Positions 49,390 through 60,765 of a stretch of 64,000 bases of DNA are shown piece by piece. Position numbers and translations under genes: made by a program. The notes under the pieces were generated by a model. It made no database searches and was not told the DNA's origin. It worked only from the letters and a program-made list of their open reading frames with translations. The DNA is from Fragum whitleyi (lineage: Eukaryota; Mollusca; Bivalvia; Cardiida; Cardiidae): positions 35,132,077-35,196,076 of the forward strand of contig OX411557.1 in NCBI GenBank assembly GCA_948146395.1, written 5' to 3'. Every line of letters begins with the position of its first letter. The first letter of the stretch is position 1.

Positions 49390-52300
49390 GTAGCCAACTT
49401 TGAAGAAATTAATCTATTAGTTTCGAATGGAAAGCCAGTGGCGGTTTGTTTGCAAGAGACTTTTCTCAAAGATTCTGACAAATTCTCTTTTAAGTATCAC
49501 TCTTGCTATTTGAAAAATTTTGAAGGGAATGAGAAAGCTTCGGGCGGTGTCGGAATTATTGTTAACAACAGTGTTCCTCATCGCACCATTCCTCTTAATA
49601 CATCGCTACAAGCTATAGCTGTAAGCGTATCCCTTAATAAAACAATAACCCTTTGTTCTATTTATCTTCCCCCTAGATCTCCTATCAATCGTAGGAGACT
49701 AGACGATCTTGTCGAACAGTTACCAAAGCCTTTCATATTAATGGGAGATTTTAATTCCCATCATACGCTTTGGGGTTGTACTTATACAGACGACAAAGGT
49801 CGCACAATTGAAGATTTCTTAACAAATCATGATCTTGTTTTATTAAATGATAAATCCTCCACATATCATCATCCGGCCACTGGCTCTTATTCTTCACTGG
49901 ATTTAACTGTTTGCACTCCAGACATTTTCCCGACTTTTAGCTGGAAAGTGGACTGTGATATTCATGGTAGTGACCATTTTCCTATTCATATATCTGAATT
50001 AGGACCATCAGTTCAAGAACGCCCAAGGCGATGGAAACTCCATAAAGCTAATTGGGAGTTGTTCAAAACTACCTGCGAACAATCAATAAATCCACAGGCT
50101 TTTGAGGATTGTGAAAACTCTACAGAGCTTATCACATCCTTACTATATTCGGCTGCAGAGAAAGCTATTCCTAGAACGTCGCCTGACCCTAAACACCCTT
50201 ACAAGCCATGGTTTAATGAAGATTGCAAAAATGCTATAGCTGAGCGTAAGTCTGCTCTTAGGTCATTTGATTTGAGACCATCAAAGGAGAACCTGTACAA
50301 ATTTAAAATTGCACGAGCGAAAGCTCGTCGAACAATTAAACAAAGTAAGCGTTCGTCTTGGAGACAGTATGTTTCTAGATTAAATTCTAGATCATCTGTC
50401 AAAAAGACATGGGCTATGGTGCGCAAAATCAGCGGAAAGAACGCGTCAATTGGAGTTGGTCATTTAAGAACTGACCTCAGTGACGTTTCTTCCAAGGCTG
50501 ATATTGCGAATGTATTGGCAGATACGTTTGCCAAGAAGTCATCAGCATCCAATTACTCACCTGCATTTCAGAAATTCAAAGGTGATAAAGAAAAGTCAAA
50601 ACTTCACTTCAGTTCCAGTCGACTGGAACATTATAATAGAGACTTTTCAGTCAAGGAATTGAAGAAGGCTTTAAAGAAGTGTCATGACACTGCTGTAGGA
50701 AATGATAATATACATTATCAATTCCTCAAACGTATGCCCTCTCGTTCTTTGCATTGCTTACTTGAAATTTATAACCGGGTTTGGAAAACGGGAAGCATTC
50801 CAGCATCTTGGCGGGAAGCTATCGTTATTCCTATACCCAAACCAGGTAAAGATTCTACCGATCCTTCAAATTATCATCCTATTGCTTTGACTAGTTGCAT
50901 TTGTAAAACCATGGAAAGAATGGTGAATTACCGACTTGTTTGGTTTCTTGAAAAGAACAACCTAATAACGTCTGTTCAAAGTGGCTTTCGTAAACAAAGA
51001 AGCACTCTTGATCATCTTGTTCGCTTCGAGACTTTCGTTCGAGAAGCATTTATTAAGAAAGAACATGTTGTTTCTGTCTTTTTTGATCTCGAAAGTGCTT
51101 ACGATACAACATGGAAGTATGGAATAATGAATGACCTCTATGATTTCGGTATTTGAGGTCGCCTTGCCTATTTCATTTCTGCATTTTTAGACGAACGTCA
51201 GTTTAGAGTCCGAGTTGGAGATACTTTGTCTGATCCCCATGAACAAGAAATGGGTGTACCCCAGGGGAGTATTTTGTCTGTGACACTTTTTAGTGTCAAA
51301 ATTAACAATATTGTTAAGACTGTTTGCCCTGGCGTGGAATGTTTTCTGTATGTTGACGATTTCTGTATATGCTACAGATCAAAACATATGTATACCATTG
51401 AAAGGCAATTGCAACAGGTTTTAAACAACCTTTCTAAATGGTCAAATGAAAACGGCTTCAAGTTTTCCAAAACTAAAACGAAATGCATGCATTTCTGCCA
51501 ATCTAGGAAAATGCACCTCGACCCGGAATTGAAATTAGACGGTGTGCTTATTGAAGTTGTTAAAGAATTCAAATTCCTAGGTCTCCTTTTCGACCCTAAA
51601 CTGTCGTTTATATCTCACATAAATCACTTAAGTAACAAGTGCCAAAAAGCACTTAATCTTTTACGTGTTGTATCCAGTATGGACTGGGGAGCTGACAAAA
51701 AGGTTTTATTACGCCTTTATAGGGCACTTGTAAGATCAAAGTTAGATTATGGCTGTGTTGTTTATGGTTCTGCACGACCTTCATACCTTCGCAAACTTGA
51801 TACTATTCATAATCAAGGCTTGCGCCTTGCTTTGGGAGCATTTAGAACATCGCCATTCAATAGTCTTTATACTGAAGCTAATGAACCTTCCTTAAATCTT
51901 AGAAGAAAGAAGCTCTCACTGCAATATTACTTGAAACTTAAATCAAATCCGGAAAACCCTACTTACAAATCTGTGTTTGAACCTAAATACAGACAGGATT
52001 TTGATAAAAAAAACCAAGTGCAGTGCCCCCATTTAGTTTACGTTGCGAAGTAGATATCAACTCTCTAGGTTTTGATCTAGAGGACGTGGCAATACATACA
52101 GTTTCCGATGTTCCTTTATGGACATTCAAAAGCCCCACGTTTCTTTATGATCTTGCTTCAAGCAAAAAGGATATAACTGATCCATCTGTTTTTTAAACAA
52201 AATTTTTAGAAATTAAAGAAAACTACTCATCACACGAAGAAATATATACAGACGGTTCAAAAGATGGCGAAATAGTTGCTTAAGCCACTATCTTAGATGG

Positions 52301-53036
52301 CGAAAAATATCAATTCCGCCTTCCTAATAACTCTTCCATTTTTTCTGCCGAACTAAAGGCCATTGATCTTGCACTTGATCATATGACTGCAGAACGTTCC
52401 TCTCGCTATATTATTTACACTGACTCTAAGTCAAGTATGCAAGCGATTGAGAATGAGAAAAAAGACAATCCCATTATAGTCAGATTACTTGAGAAAATTA
52501 CTGACCTTGATGATATTGATCTTGTTTTTTGTTGGCTTCCGAGCCACATTGGTATTCGTGGTAATGAAGAGGCAGATAAAGCTGCCAAGGAGGCATTATC
52601 GCTAGAAATTTTACCTTTTGAAGTGCCTTTTACCGATTTTAAACCTTTGATTCATGGCTTCATTCAGGATGTCTGGAAAAACTGTTGGTCCGATCCAGCG
52701 AACCACAATAATAAATTATATTCTGTTCGTCAAGATCTTGGCGATTGGTTGCCTGGTTACAGGTCTAACCGTCGCGAAGAACTTATTTTGACCCGTTTAC
52801 GCATTGGTCATACACACCTGACGCACTCCTACCTTTTAAAAGGAGAAGATATTCCAATGTGTATCCCATGTGATGCTCCTCTTACTGTCAAGCATATATT
52901 TTTAGAATGTATAGACTTTGCTTTAATTAGAGACAGGTTTTTTAAAGTAGACAGTATGAAGGACCTGTTTAACAATGTAAAAGTTGAACAGATTTTTGAT
53001 TTCCTGAAGGCCATTAATTTGTTTAGAAAAATTTAA
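49390..53036 (+). pseudogene. LINE ORF2: APE endonuclease, reverse transcriptase, RNase H (inactivated)
   Basis: Endonuclease motifs are CLQET, LMGDFNSHH, SSLDLTV and GSDHFP. RT motifs are NYHPIALTSC, QSGFRKQRST, FFDLESAYD (A), GVPQGSILS (B), YVDD (C) and KFLGLLFDP. RNase H motifs are IYTDGS, SAELKAI, YTDSKSS and GNEEADKAAK. A terminal CIPC...H...C zinc-like motif follows. The order and the RNase H place it in the I/Nimb group. Breaks: the expected N-terminal QWN segment is not readable; in-frame TGA at 51154 between RT motifs A and B; frameshift at the A8 run near 52006-52013; TAA at 52194 and TAA at 52281 just after the first RNase H motif. All catalytic residues that can be seen are otherwise retained, so decay is recent. 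Confidence 0.9.
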
Positions 53037-54623
53037 CCTAGGATTCTTTTGATTTCATGTTCATCTGATTTTAGTTATTTTTGATTGATCTTTTGATCAT
53101 TATTTCCTTTTAGACTTGTATGATTGATCTTTTGATCATTATTTCCTTTTAGACTTGTAATTATTTCCTTACATTTTTACCATAATGATGATGTGTCTTT
53201 CTTACCACGATTTGTTTTATAATGTTATAACTATTTAAGTATTTAATGTATGATTGGTCATCTGTTCTTACAATAAGTTAATTTTCAATGTTTTGCGCCC
53301 AGCATGACCTTAGTTGTTGACGGGCCATAAAACAGAATTCATTCATTCATTCATTCATTTTTATCGTTTAATTCGTAAATTGTTTATTCTTGCGAAAGTA
53401 CTTGAAATACAGAGTGGACACATATCATATTTCCGTTCATATATAGAGCGAAGGTCATTGTCAGGCCAATAATAACTGATAGAACTGCATTTATTATTTT
53501 CGTTAATAGCTCCTTAAAAAGCCTCGGATTTTACGTGCATATTTCAACCACACCGTATTTGGAAAGTTCGGCTGTAATAAATATATAACCGGCTTATTCC
53601 GTGTAAACCGGGCAATATGCCGTCAATTATATTAAGCGCGGGAAAAAGACTAAGTCAGTTAAACGCTAATAATTGAAAATTAAACGATTGAAACAGTCTC
53701 AGTAGGTCACTACGCTCCCTCCTTTCGGCTGTTTAAATCGTTTAGTCTTTGGCTGGATTTTGAAATTTTTTGAGAGTTTATTTTCCATAAACTATACAGC
53801 CAAGGTTTATTTTGATCATTCTTTCATTTAAACGTCGAGGTTTATATGTTATACAACGCATGCGTACAGACTAGAAACTACCCCTTCATTAATATGCAAT
53901 GACCACGTGATAAGTACAGGTGAAAATCGTTAAACTCGCGCACGTGTTGTATAACGAATGTCCTTTGTAGGTTTTGATCTGGTATTGCGTGGAATACCAT
54001 GTCGAATCTGTTATGGAACGACGACTTTTCTACTTGCCTGTACATTTATTCAAGAAAAGTAACGCTAACAAATAAGTTCTAGATCTAATTGAACAGTGCA
54101 ATAGATCCTATACTTCTTTCTTAACGTTTATTCCAATAAACTTGTCGTTTAATTACTTTTGGCCCTTTCTAAACTTGGCCAAATCTCGTTTCATGATCGG
54201 CTATAGATATAGATATATAGATATATATAGATATAGATGAGGCCCATTTTAGTCTACAAAAATTAACAAGGCGAGATTTATTTAGTTGATGACAGAGAAA
54301 ACGCCCATGAAGTGGCGACATTGCAAATGCATATATCCAAGGTTATGTGGACTGTATAACATTTTTTTCGCAAAAGAATATAACCATATGCTTAATTGTT
54401 GCTCCTTAGATTGCCCTTCATATATAAGTTCGTAAACAATTACTGGCACATTTAATCATTAAAGAGACTTTTTATAACATACGATAATACGATTCGGTTC
54501 AGTATGTTATTCTTTCGAAGTAACATGCAACACAGAGTGAAAAAGTATCAGATTATCGTTCATTCGTTCATCTATATTGTTGGGTAAATAAAACCAAATT
54601 ATACTTCATATTTATCTTCGGTA

Positions 54624-56447
54624 TAGTCCGTTTGACTTCTATATGGACCAACCTTTTCATCAATTATATAAAATTGCGTTTGAATAAAGGATTTGTATGT
54701 AGTAAAATCTTAATTTCAGCTTCATACCATTCCAAAAAATATTTTTTGAAAATAAAATGATTTCAAAATAATGATTTTGTCTATCTAGTTAATGTTAGTA
54801 TTTTCACATTTTCCGCTCTTAAACACGAGGGGTGATGGAGGCTGTTCAATAGTAAGAAAATGTCATCATATATAGTAAAAGCACGTGGTTTTATACTTAT
54901 CTTTTGACAGATGAAATGTCCATTATTCCTTATTTGGACATGCTAATTAGCATATCTACGGTCATGCCATCTTTAACTTAAATAGCACGTGATTTTTACC
55001 GTTAGTACTCGCCTTTTCATCAAGTTTTCCTCGTGAAATTCCCAACTACGTTTAATAATGCTTTTTGATTGGTCTTGACATGTAAATATAGGGTTCATCT
55101 CAGAATGAATAAAGTCAATAATCAATTATGTGGTCAAACAGTTCCTGAAGAAAGAGAGAATATACACAGATTTGATATCCAGCGATAGCAAAAATCTTAG
55201 ACAAACTTATAGTCCGTTTGACTTCTATATGGACCAACCTTTTCATCAATTACATAAAATTGCGTTTGAATAGAGGATTTGTATGTAGTTAAATCTTAAT
55301 TTCAGCTTAATACCATTCAAAAAATTTTTTTCGAAAATAAAATGATTTAAAAATAATGATTTTGTCTATCTAGTTAATGTTAATATTTTCGCATTATCCG
55401 TTCTTAAACACGAGGGGTGATGGAGGCTGTTCAATAGTAGGAAAATGTCAACATATATAGTAAAAACACGTGGTTTTACACTTAACTTTTGACAGATGAA
55501 ATGTCCATTATTCCTTATTTGGACATGCTAATTAGCATATCGACGGTCATGTCATCTTAAACTTAAATAGCACGTGATTTTTACCGTTAGTACTCGCCTT
55601 TTCATCAAGTTTTCCTCGTGAAATTCCCAACTACTTCGTTAAATAATGCTTTTTGATTGGTCTTAACATGTAAATAAAGGGTTCATCTCAGAATGAATAA
55701 AATCAATAATCAATTATCTGGTCAAACAGTTTCTGAAGAAAGAGAGAATATACACAGATTTGATATCCAACGGTAGCAAAAATCTTAGACAAACTTAATT
55801 AAATTGAAATACTCGATTTTATAGTAATACAATTCACTTAAAATTTTACTCTTTTGACTCGGCCCCTATGCAAATCAGTACTATTTTTGGTTATACAATT
55901 CGCTGTTCCGTTTAATACAGTAACAAGTAGGTATGAAATGCTGAAAGTTAACTTGTAGACGGACGGACAAAATCATTATTTTACATTCAAAAATTCTGAA
56001 AAACAGAATTCGTCATGGTATAAGCTGGAAAAAATGATATGGCAAGAAAAATATGCGTTTCATTATTTAATTTCTGAGATTTTCGGCGAAATGTTGGTCC
56101 ATATAGAAGTCAAACGGACTATAATTATATTGAAAAACTCGATTTTATAGTAATACAATTCACTTAAAATCTTACTCTTTTGACTCGGCCCCTATGCAAA
56201 TCAGTACTATTTTTGGTTAAACAATTCGCTGTTCCGTTTAATTCAGTAACAAGTAGGTATGAAATGTTGAAAGTTAACATGTAGACGGATGGACAAAATC
56301 ATTATTTTACATTCAAAAATTCTGAAAAACAAAATTCGTCATGGTATTAGCTGGAAAAAATGATTTGACAATAAAAATATGCGTTTCATTAATTAATTTC
56401 TGAGATTTTCGGCGAAATGTTGGTCCATATAGAAGTCAAACGGACTA
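54624..56447. mobile_element. 910-bp TIR element with a second copy of itself inserted inside (TA target)
   Basis: The outer element begins TAGTCCGTTTGACTTCTATA at 54624 and ends with the inverse at 56447. The inner copy, 55210-56121 (912 bp), has identical ends and is flanked by TA on both sides. Removing it restores the ACAAACTTAATT context that the inner copy itself carries uninterrupted near 55790-55800. The outer element is also flanked by TA, and the empty site is visible in unit 1 near 46590 (CTTCTGTAAAGG). TA duplication suggests a Tc1/mariner-like mobilising transposase, which is inferred. No transposase is encoded. Confidence 0.88.
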
Positions 56448-56610
56448 TAATGGCTCTTTATATAGACTCAATATTTGCGTGCATACTTTAATAACTCCAT
56501 ATTTGGAAAGAGAGGGGCGTTCACTTGTTATAAATATATCCAGCGTATTCCGTTTAAATCGTGCAATATGATGTCAATAATATAAAAGGCGGGAAAAAGA
56601 CTAAGTCAGT

Positions 56611-56831
56611 TAAACGCTAATAATTGAAAATTAAAAGATTTAAACAGCCTCAGTCGGTCGCTACGCTCCCTCCTTTCGGCTGTTTAAATCGTTTAATTTT
56701 CAATTATTAGCGTTTAACTATTACTTAAACGCATATAATTAAAAATTAAACGATTTAAACAGCCTCAGTCGGTCTCTACGCTCCCTCCTTTCGGCTGTTT
56801 AAATCGTTTAATTTTCAATTATTAGCGTTTA
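56611..56831. repeat. Two consecutive near-perfect hairpins of about 106 bp
   Basis: Copies are 56611-56716 and 56725-56831. Each has a stem starting TAAACGCTAATAATTGAAAA and ending with its complement, and a loop containing GGTCGCTACGCTCCCTCC. A third copy at 53656-53740 lies at the unit 2/unit 3 junction with a shortened right arm. The unit 1/unit 2 junction lacks it, reading straight through GACTAAGTCAGTTAGTCTTT, so the hairpin is an insertion. Confidence 0.85.
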
Positions 56832-56906
56832 ACTATTACATAGTCACGAGTATATAGTCACGGTCGTTGAATTGCACATGCAAAATTGTATTTTTGAAAT
56901 AAACCA

Positions 56907-57178
56907 GAGATGTTTGTATAACATGTATGCCTCCCATAAAAGCAGGTCAATGTTCTATCTTTGTCAATCAACAAAGGCAATAACTAACAAAATATGATGA
57001 GTAGAGCTATGGCTCTTGTGCGCTGCACTTCCCCTCAATGAGATCTAACCATCTGTGAAGTTTCATGATTCTAGCTTGCATACTTTTTGAGATATGCTGC
57101 AGACAAAAAGCGGTCTTCAGAGGGACCGACTGACCAACCAACCAGCAAGTGCAAAATCATATACCCCCTCTTCTTCAA
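56907..57178 (+). repeat. Dispersed repeat of about 270 bp (ATGATGAGTAGAG family)
   Basis: It shares CAATGAGATCTA, CTGTGAAGTTTCATGAT, GAGATATGCT and CCCATAAAAGCAG with 61540-61795. It abuts the 145-bp array and may be a single-core relative of it. Confidence 0.65.
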
Positions 57179-57184
57179 CAAGAG

Positions 57185-58876
57185 GGCCATAGTGGCCCTA
57201 AATCGCTCACCTGAATGAACTGTCAAAAATTGTTTAAAGTAGGTTTAGAAATGATGAAGAATTCTGACCAAATTTCAGGTTGATTGGTAAAAAAATGATG
57301 CCTCTACACTGCTTACAAGGTTTTTCTAAGATTTGATCTAATGACCTATTTTTTGACCCCACTTGACCCAATTTCAAACTTGTCCGAGATTTCATCATGA
57401 TGATCATTCTGACCAATTTTCAGGTTGATTGGGCAAAAAATATGGCTTCTAGAGTGTCTACAAGTTTTTTCTAATATTTGACCCCCTGACCTCATTTTTG
57501 ACCACACTTGACCTAATTTCGAACTTGTCCAAGATTTCATCAAGATAATCATTCTGAAAAAATTTCAGGTTGATTGGACAAAAAATATGGCTTCTAGAGT
57601 GTCTACAAGATTTTTCTAAGATTTGACCCAGTGACCTCATTTTTAACCCCAAATGACCCGATTCCAAACTTGTCTGAAATTTCATCAAGACAATCATTCT
57701 GACCAAATTTCAGGTTGATTGGGCAAAAAATATGGCTTCCAGAGTGTCTACAAGGTTTTTCTAAGATATGACCCCGTGACCTCATTTTTGACCCCACTTG
57801 ACCCAATTTCAAACTTGTTTGAGATTTCATCAAGACAATCATTCTGACCAAATTTCAGGTTGATTGGGCAATAAATATGGCTTCTAGAGTGTCTAAAAGG
57901 TTTTTCTAAGATTTGACGCTGTGACCTCATTTTTGACCTCACTTGACCCAATTTCGAACTTGTCCGAAATTTCATCAAGACAATCATTCTGACCACATTT
58001 CAGATTGATTGGGCAAAAAATATGGCTTCTATAGTGTCTACAAGGTTTTTCTAAGATTTGACCCCATGACCTCATTTTTGACCCCACTTGACCCAATTTC
58101 GAACTTGTCCAAGATTTCATCAAGACAATCATTCTGACTTAATTTCAGGTTGTTTGGACAAAAAATATGGCTTCTAGAGTGTCTACAAGGTTTTTCTAAA
58201 ATTTGACCCCGTGACCCCATTTTTGACCCCACTTGACCCAATTTAAAACTTGTTTGAGATTTCATCAAGACAATCATTCTGACCAAATTTCAGAATGATC
58301 GGGCAAAAAATGTGGCCTCTAGACTGTCTACAAGGTTTTTCTAAAATTTGACCCCATGACCCCATTTTTGACCCCACTTGACCAAATTTTGAACTTGTCC
58401 AAGATTTCATCAAGACAATCATTCTGACCAAATTTACGGTTGATTGGGCAATAAATATGACTTCCAGAGTGTCTACAAGATTTTTCTAAAATTTGACCCC
58501 GTGACCCCATTTTTGACCCCACTTGACCCAATTTTGAACTTGTCCAAGATTTCATCAAGACAATCATTCTGACCAAATTTCAGATTGATCGGGCAAATAA
58601 TGTGGCTTCTAGAGTGTCTACAAGGTTTTTCTAAAATTTGACCCTGTGACCCCATTTTTGACCCCACTTGACCCAATTTCGAACTTGTCCAAGATTTTAT
58701 AAAGACAATCATTCTGACCAAATTTCAGGTTGATCTGACAAAAAATGTGGCTTCTAGAGTGTCTACAAGGTAAATGTTGACGACACACGACGCACGACGG
58801 ACGACAGACGACGGACAACGGACATCACTCGACCACAAAAGCTCACCTTGAGCACTTCGTGCTCAGGTGAGCTAAA
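57185..58876 (+). mobile_element. Helentron/pearl-like element with about 10.8 copies of a 145-bp core
   Basis: Head GAGGGCCATAGTGGCCC then TCGCTCACCTGA; the core repeats exactly every 145 bp (TTTTTGACCCCACTTGACCC motif); then a (GACGACG)n stretch; then a 3' hairpin TGAGCACTTCGTGCTCA followed by GGTGAGCTAA. A 5' TC, a 3' hairpin and a CTRR-like end fit rolling-circle Helentron-associated elements, and tandem core plus ACGG-type microsatellite fits oyster 'pearl' elements. The reverse-strand ORFs of about 82 codons recurring each unit shift frame (145 is not a multiple of 3) and are not genes. Confidence 0.8.
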
Positions 58877-59009
58877 AAGGGGGGGGGGGGCATAATTATT
58901 TCATGGGTGCAGATCATTTATCAGTATTTAAGACCCAAAATTAAACTTTATTTTGACAATTTTGTACTTTTGTTTCATCTGCACTCTAAAATGAGATATT
59001 CAGAAATAA

Positions 59010-59195
59010 ACAAGATGTGTTTGTGAAACAGGAATGCCCCCGTAACAGCGATCTCTCGATAAGGCAAAGGTTAAGTTTGGTTAAGTTTTCGGACAGACGG
59101 ATTGACAGACAGACGGACAGACAGACGGACGGACAGACAGACGGACATGAGTAAAACAATATGCCCCCGATCTCTCGATACGGGGGCATAAAAAG
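59010..59195 (+). repeat. ACGG/CAGA-rich repeat with GGGGGCATA end
   Basis: ATGCCCCCGTAACAGCG near the start mirrors CGGGGGCATA at the end. The middle is a degenerate (GACGGACA)n microsatellite. The arrangement is like other single-core relatives of the tandem-core elements. Confidence 0.55.
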
Positions 59196-59560
59196 GTTTT
59201 ATTTTTATAACGATTTCTAGTGATAGTCGAAGCAGGATGAGTTACTTTTTCAAGTCACTTGCCCTGCAAGACGTGTGCCTTTTTCAGAATTCTTTAGACT
59301 AGTCTAAATTTAAAGATGTTGTCAATGGAAATACATCATGCATCACATTTGAAATAAAAATACTCATGGTGTTATAAAATATTGAGAGAGACAAGGAAAT
59401 TTGCTTAAAACAAGCAAAATCTCCCTTTGTACAAAATTTTCTCAAATCCAAAATCACAGGAGAGTAAAATTCATGGACTTTTAAGGAAAGGGAAATCCAA
59501 CTGATCCACTTACTATCATAGGTAGCTGTATCCAAACATTATTTCACAAAAATTATATTC

Positions 59561-59788
59561 ATGTGACCCTTCACGCGAAAAGGGACCATCTGGGTAGTGT
59601 GCGGACTGACTTGGGTAAAAAATTTATGCACTTTGCTTAATTTCAGAATCTAGAATGAAAAATCTTCCTACCAGTGAAAGAATTTTAGAAATGCCACCTC
59701 TGGTTGATCTATGCTGAACCCAATCTCTTTTTCATATATTTATTTTACTGAGTTCCAAGATGGTCCCTTTTTGCGTGACCGGTCACAT
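59561..59788. mobile_element. ATGTGACC TIR MITE
   Basis: The ends ATGTGACCCTTCACGCGAAA then AGGGACCATCTGG, and CCAAGATGGTCCC then TTTTTGCGTGACCGGTCACAT, are inverted. About 228 bp. Confidence 0.75.
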
Positions 59789-60455
59789 ATGTTAAATATT
59801 TTTTTCCCTATAAGTTCTTTGATACTGTCACCTGTGCTTACAATACTTGCTGATGACATTAACATATGTGTACAGGCTAGGGGAACCCTCTGGGTAGTAT
59901 GTAAAGCAGCAGCCCTAGTAAGCATGCACAGAACCAAGTCAGACTACAGGGCTCGTGTTTGACCCTTAAACCAGGGTTTTGACAACCAAAAAATCTGTAA
60001 ATACCTTTATTTGACCCTTAAAAAATTCTCCCTTGACAGAATTTTCCAAAAGGCAAAATTATGTGTAATCCTTCAAATTTTCGATGAATGATCTTATACC
60101 TGGTATCCTACCTTAAGTTTTATAAAATAATTGCTTAATATATCTATACCAGGGAAGGTGAATGGACTCTCTTCCTGCAAAATTATACTCATAAATTGTC
60201 CTTCCTGTTATTTCGACCCCTTTAAAATCAGTTTTGACCCCCCAAATTTCATGGTTAAGGAGTCAATGACTCTTTAATTTTAAACACTAACATGAGCCCT
60301 GAACTAGGGTCAGCACTTTATGCACTTGGAGTATTGCTTTAATCTATAATGATCATTCTACCTTCCTGTATAAACAATTCAGAATATTTTTGAGTGGGAA
60401 GATAGCCAATTTCATGATATTATGAACTTTACAAAAGAATCCTCTGTTTGATTTA
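59789..60455. other. Downstream flank of SUCLA2
   Basis: No exon seen. On the - strand an AATAAA at about 60008-60013 is a possible but distant polyadenylation signal; none closer to the stop was found. Confidence 0.35.
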
Positions 60456-60560
60456 CAGTCAAACCTGTCTTAAGCAAGCACCTACGGGACAATGAAAAAG
60501 TGCTTGCCTAATACAGGTTGCTTGCTGAATACAGGTGGCCACAAAGACAGGTTTGACTGT
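60456..60560. repeat. 105-bp hairpin MITE (ACAGTCAAACCTGTCTT)
   Basis: TACAGTCAAACCTGTCTTAA is mirrored by AAGACAGGTTTGACTGTA, with repeated TGCTTGC motifs inside. It lies 206 bp past the SUCLA2 stop in the gene's sense, possibly in the 3' UTR. Confidence 0.8.
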
Positions 60561-60765
60561 ACATTCATATTCAAATTTAAACGAACATGTAACAAACTTG
60601 CTGAATTTCTTTTTTCCCTTTTTTTCTCCGTTTTTTTTAAATACAAAACAACACTCTGATAACCTTTTTTCTATTTTTATCTTGGTTTTTAAATACAAAA
60701 CAATGTGTAATTTACACCCTAAAATCAACACAAAATATAAGATCCTAAAGTCACTCCATATTCTC

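Larger units (their letters stand above)
47187..53357 (+). mobile_element. Full-length I/Nimb-type non-LTR retrotransposon (LINE), 6.17 kb
   Basis: The element is bounded by a perfect 12-bp target duplication TTTTTATCGTTT at 47175-47186 and 53358-53369. It starts with a GC-rich 5' UTR (CGGCCCCCAGCTGG and a 15-G run) and ends with GACGGGCCATAAAACAG followed by a (TCAT)n tail. Two ORFs follow the I-superfamily plan: ORF1 with three CCHC knuckles, then ORF2 with APE endonuclease, reverse transcriptase and RNase H. A perfect 39-bp tandem duplication (53082-53120, 53121-53159) sits in the 3' UTR. It is inserted in the second copy of the 1-kb repeat unit. The intact ends and target duplication point to a fairly recent insertion, but ORF2 carries several inactivating changes. 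Confidence 0.95.
45729..56610 (+). repeat. Three direct copies of a roughly 1-kb repeat unit, heavily interrupted
   Basis: Unit 1 is 45729-46747. Unit 2 is 46748-47186 resumed at 53370-53740. Unit 3 is 53741-54623 resumed at 56448-56610. All share a start near TTAGTCTTTG, the segment around ACGCATGCGTACA, the segment around TTTCATGATCGGC, and an end GACTAAGTCAGTTA. Unit 1 is uninterrupted. Unit 2 holds the LINE and unit 3 holds the nested 910-bp MITE pair. No coding potential was seen in the unit. It may be a decayed DNA transposon or a local tandem amplification. Confidence 0.75.

Noticed and set aside
57234..58818. Recurring reverse-strand ORFs of about 82 codons across the array
   Set aside because: They recur with the 145-bp period and change frame between units. 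They are repeat translation, with no start context or conserved protein beyond the repeat.
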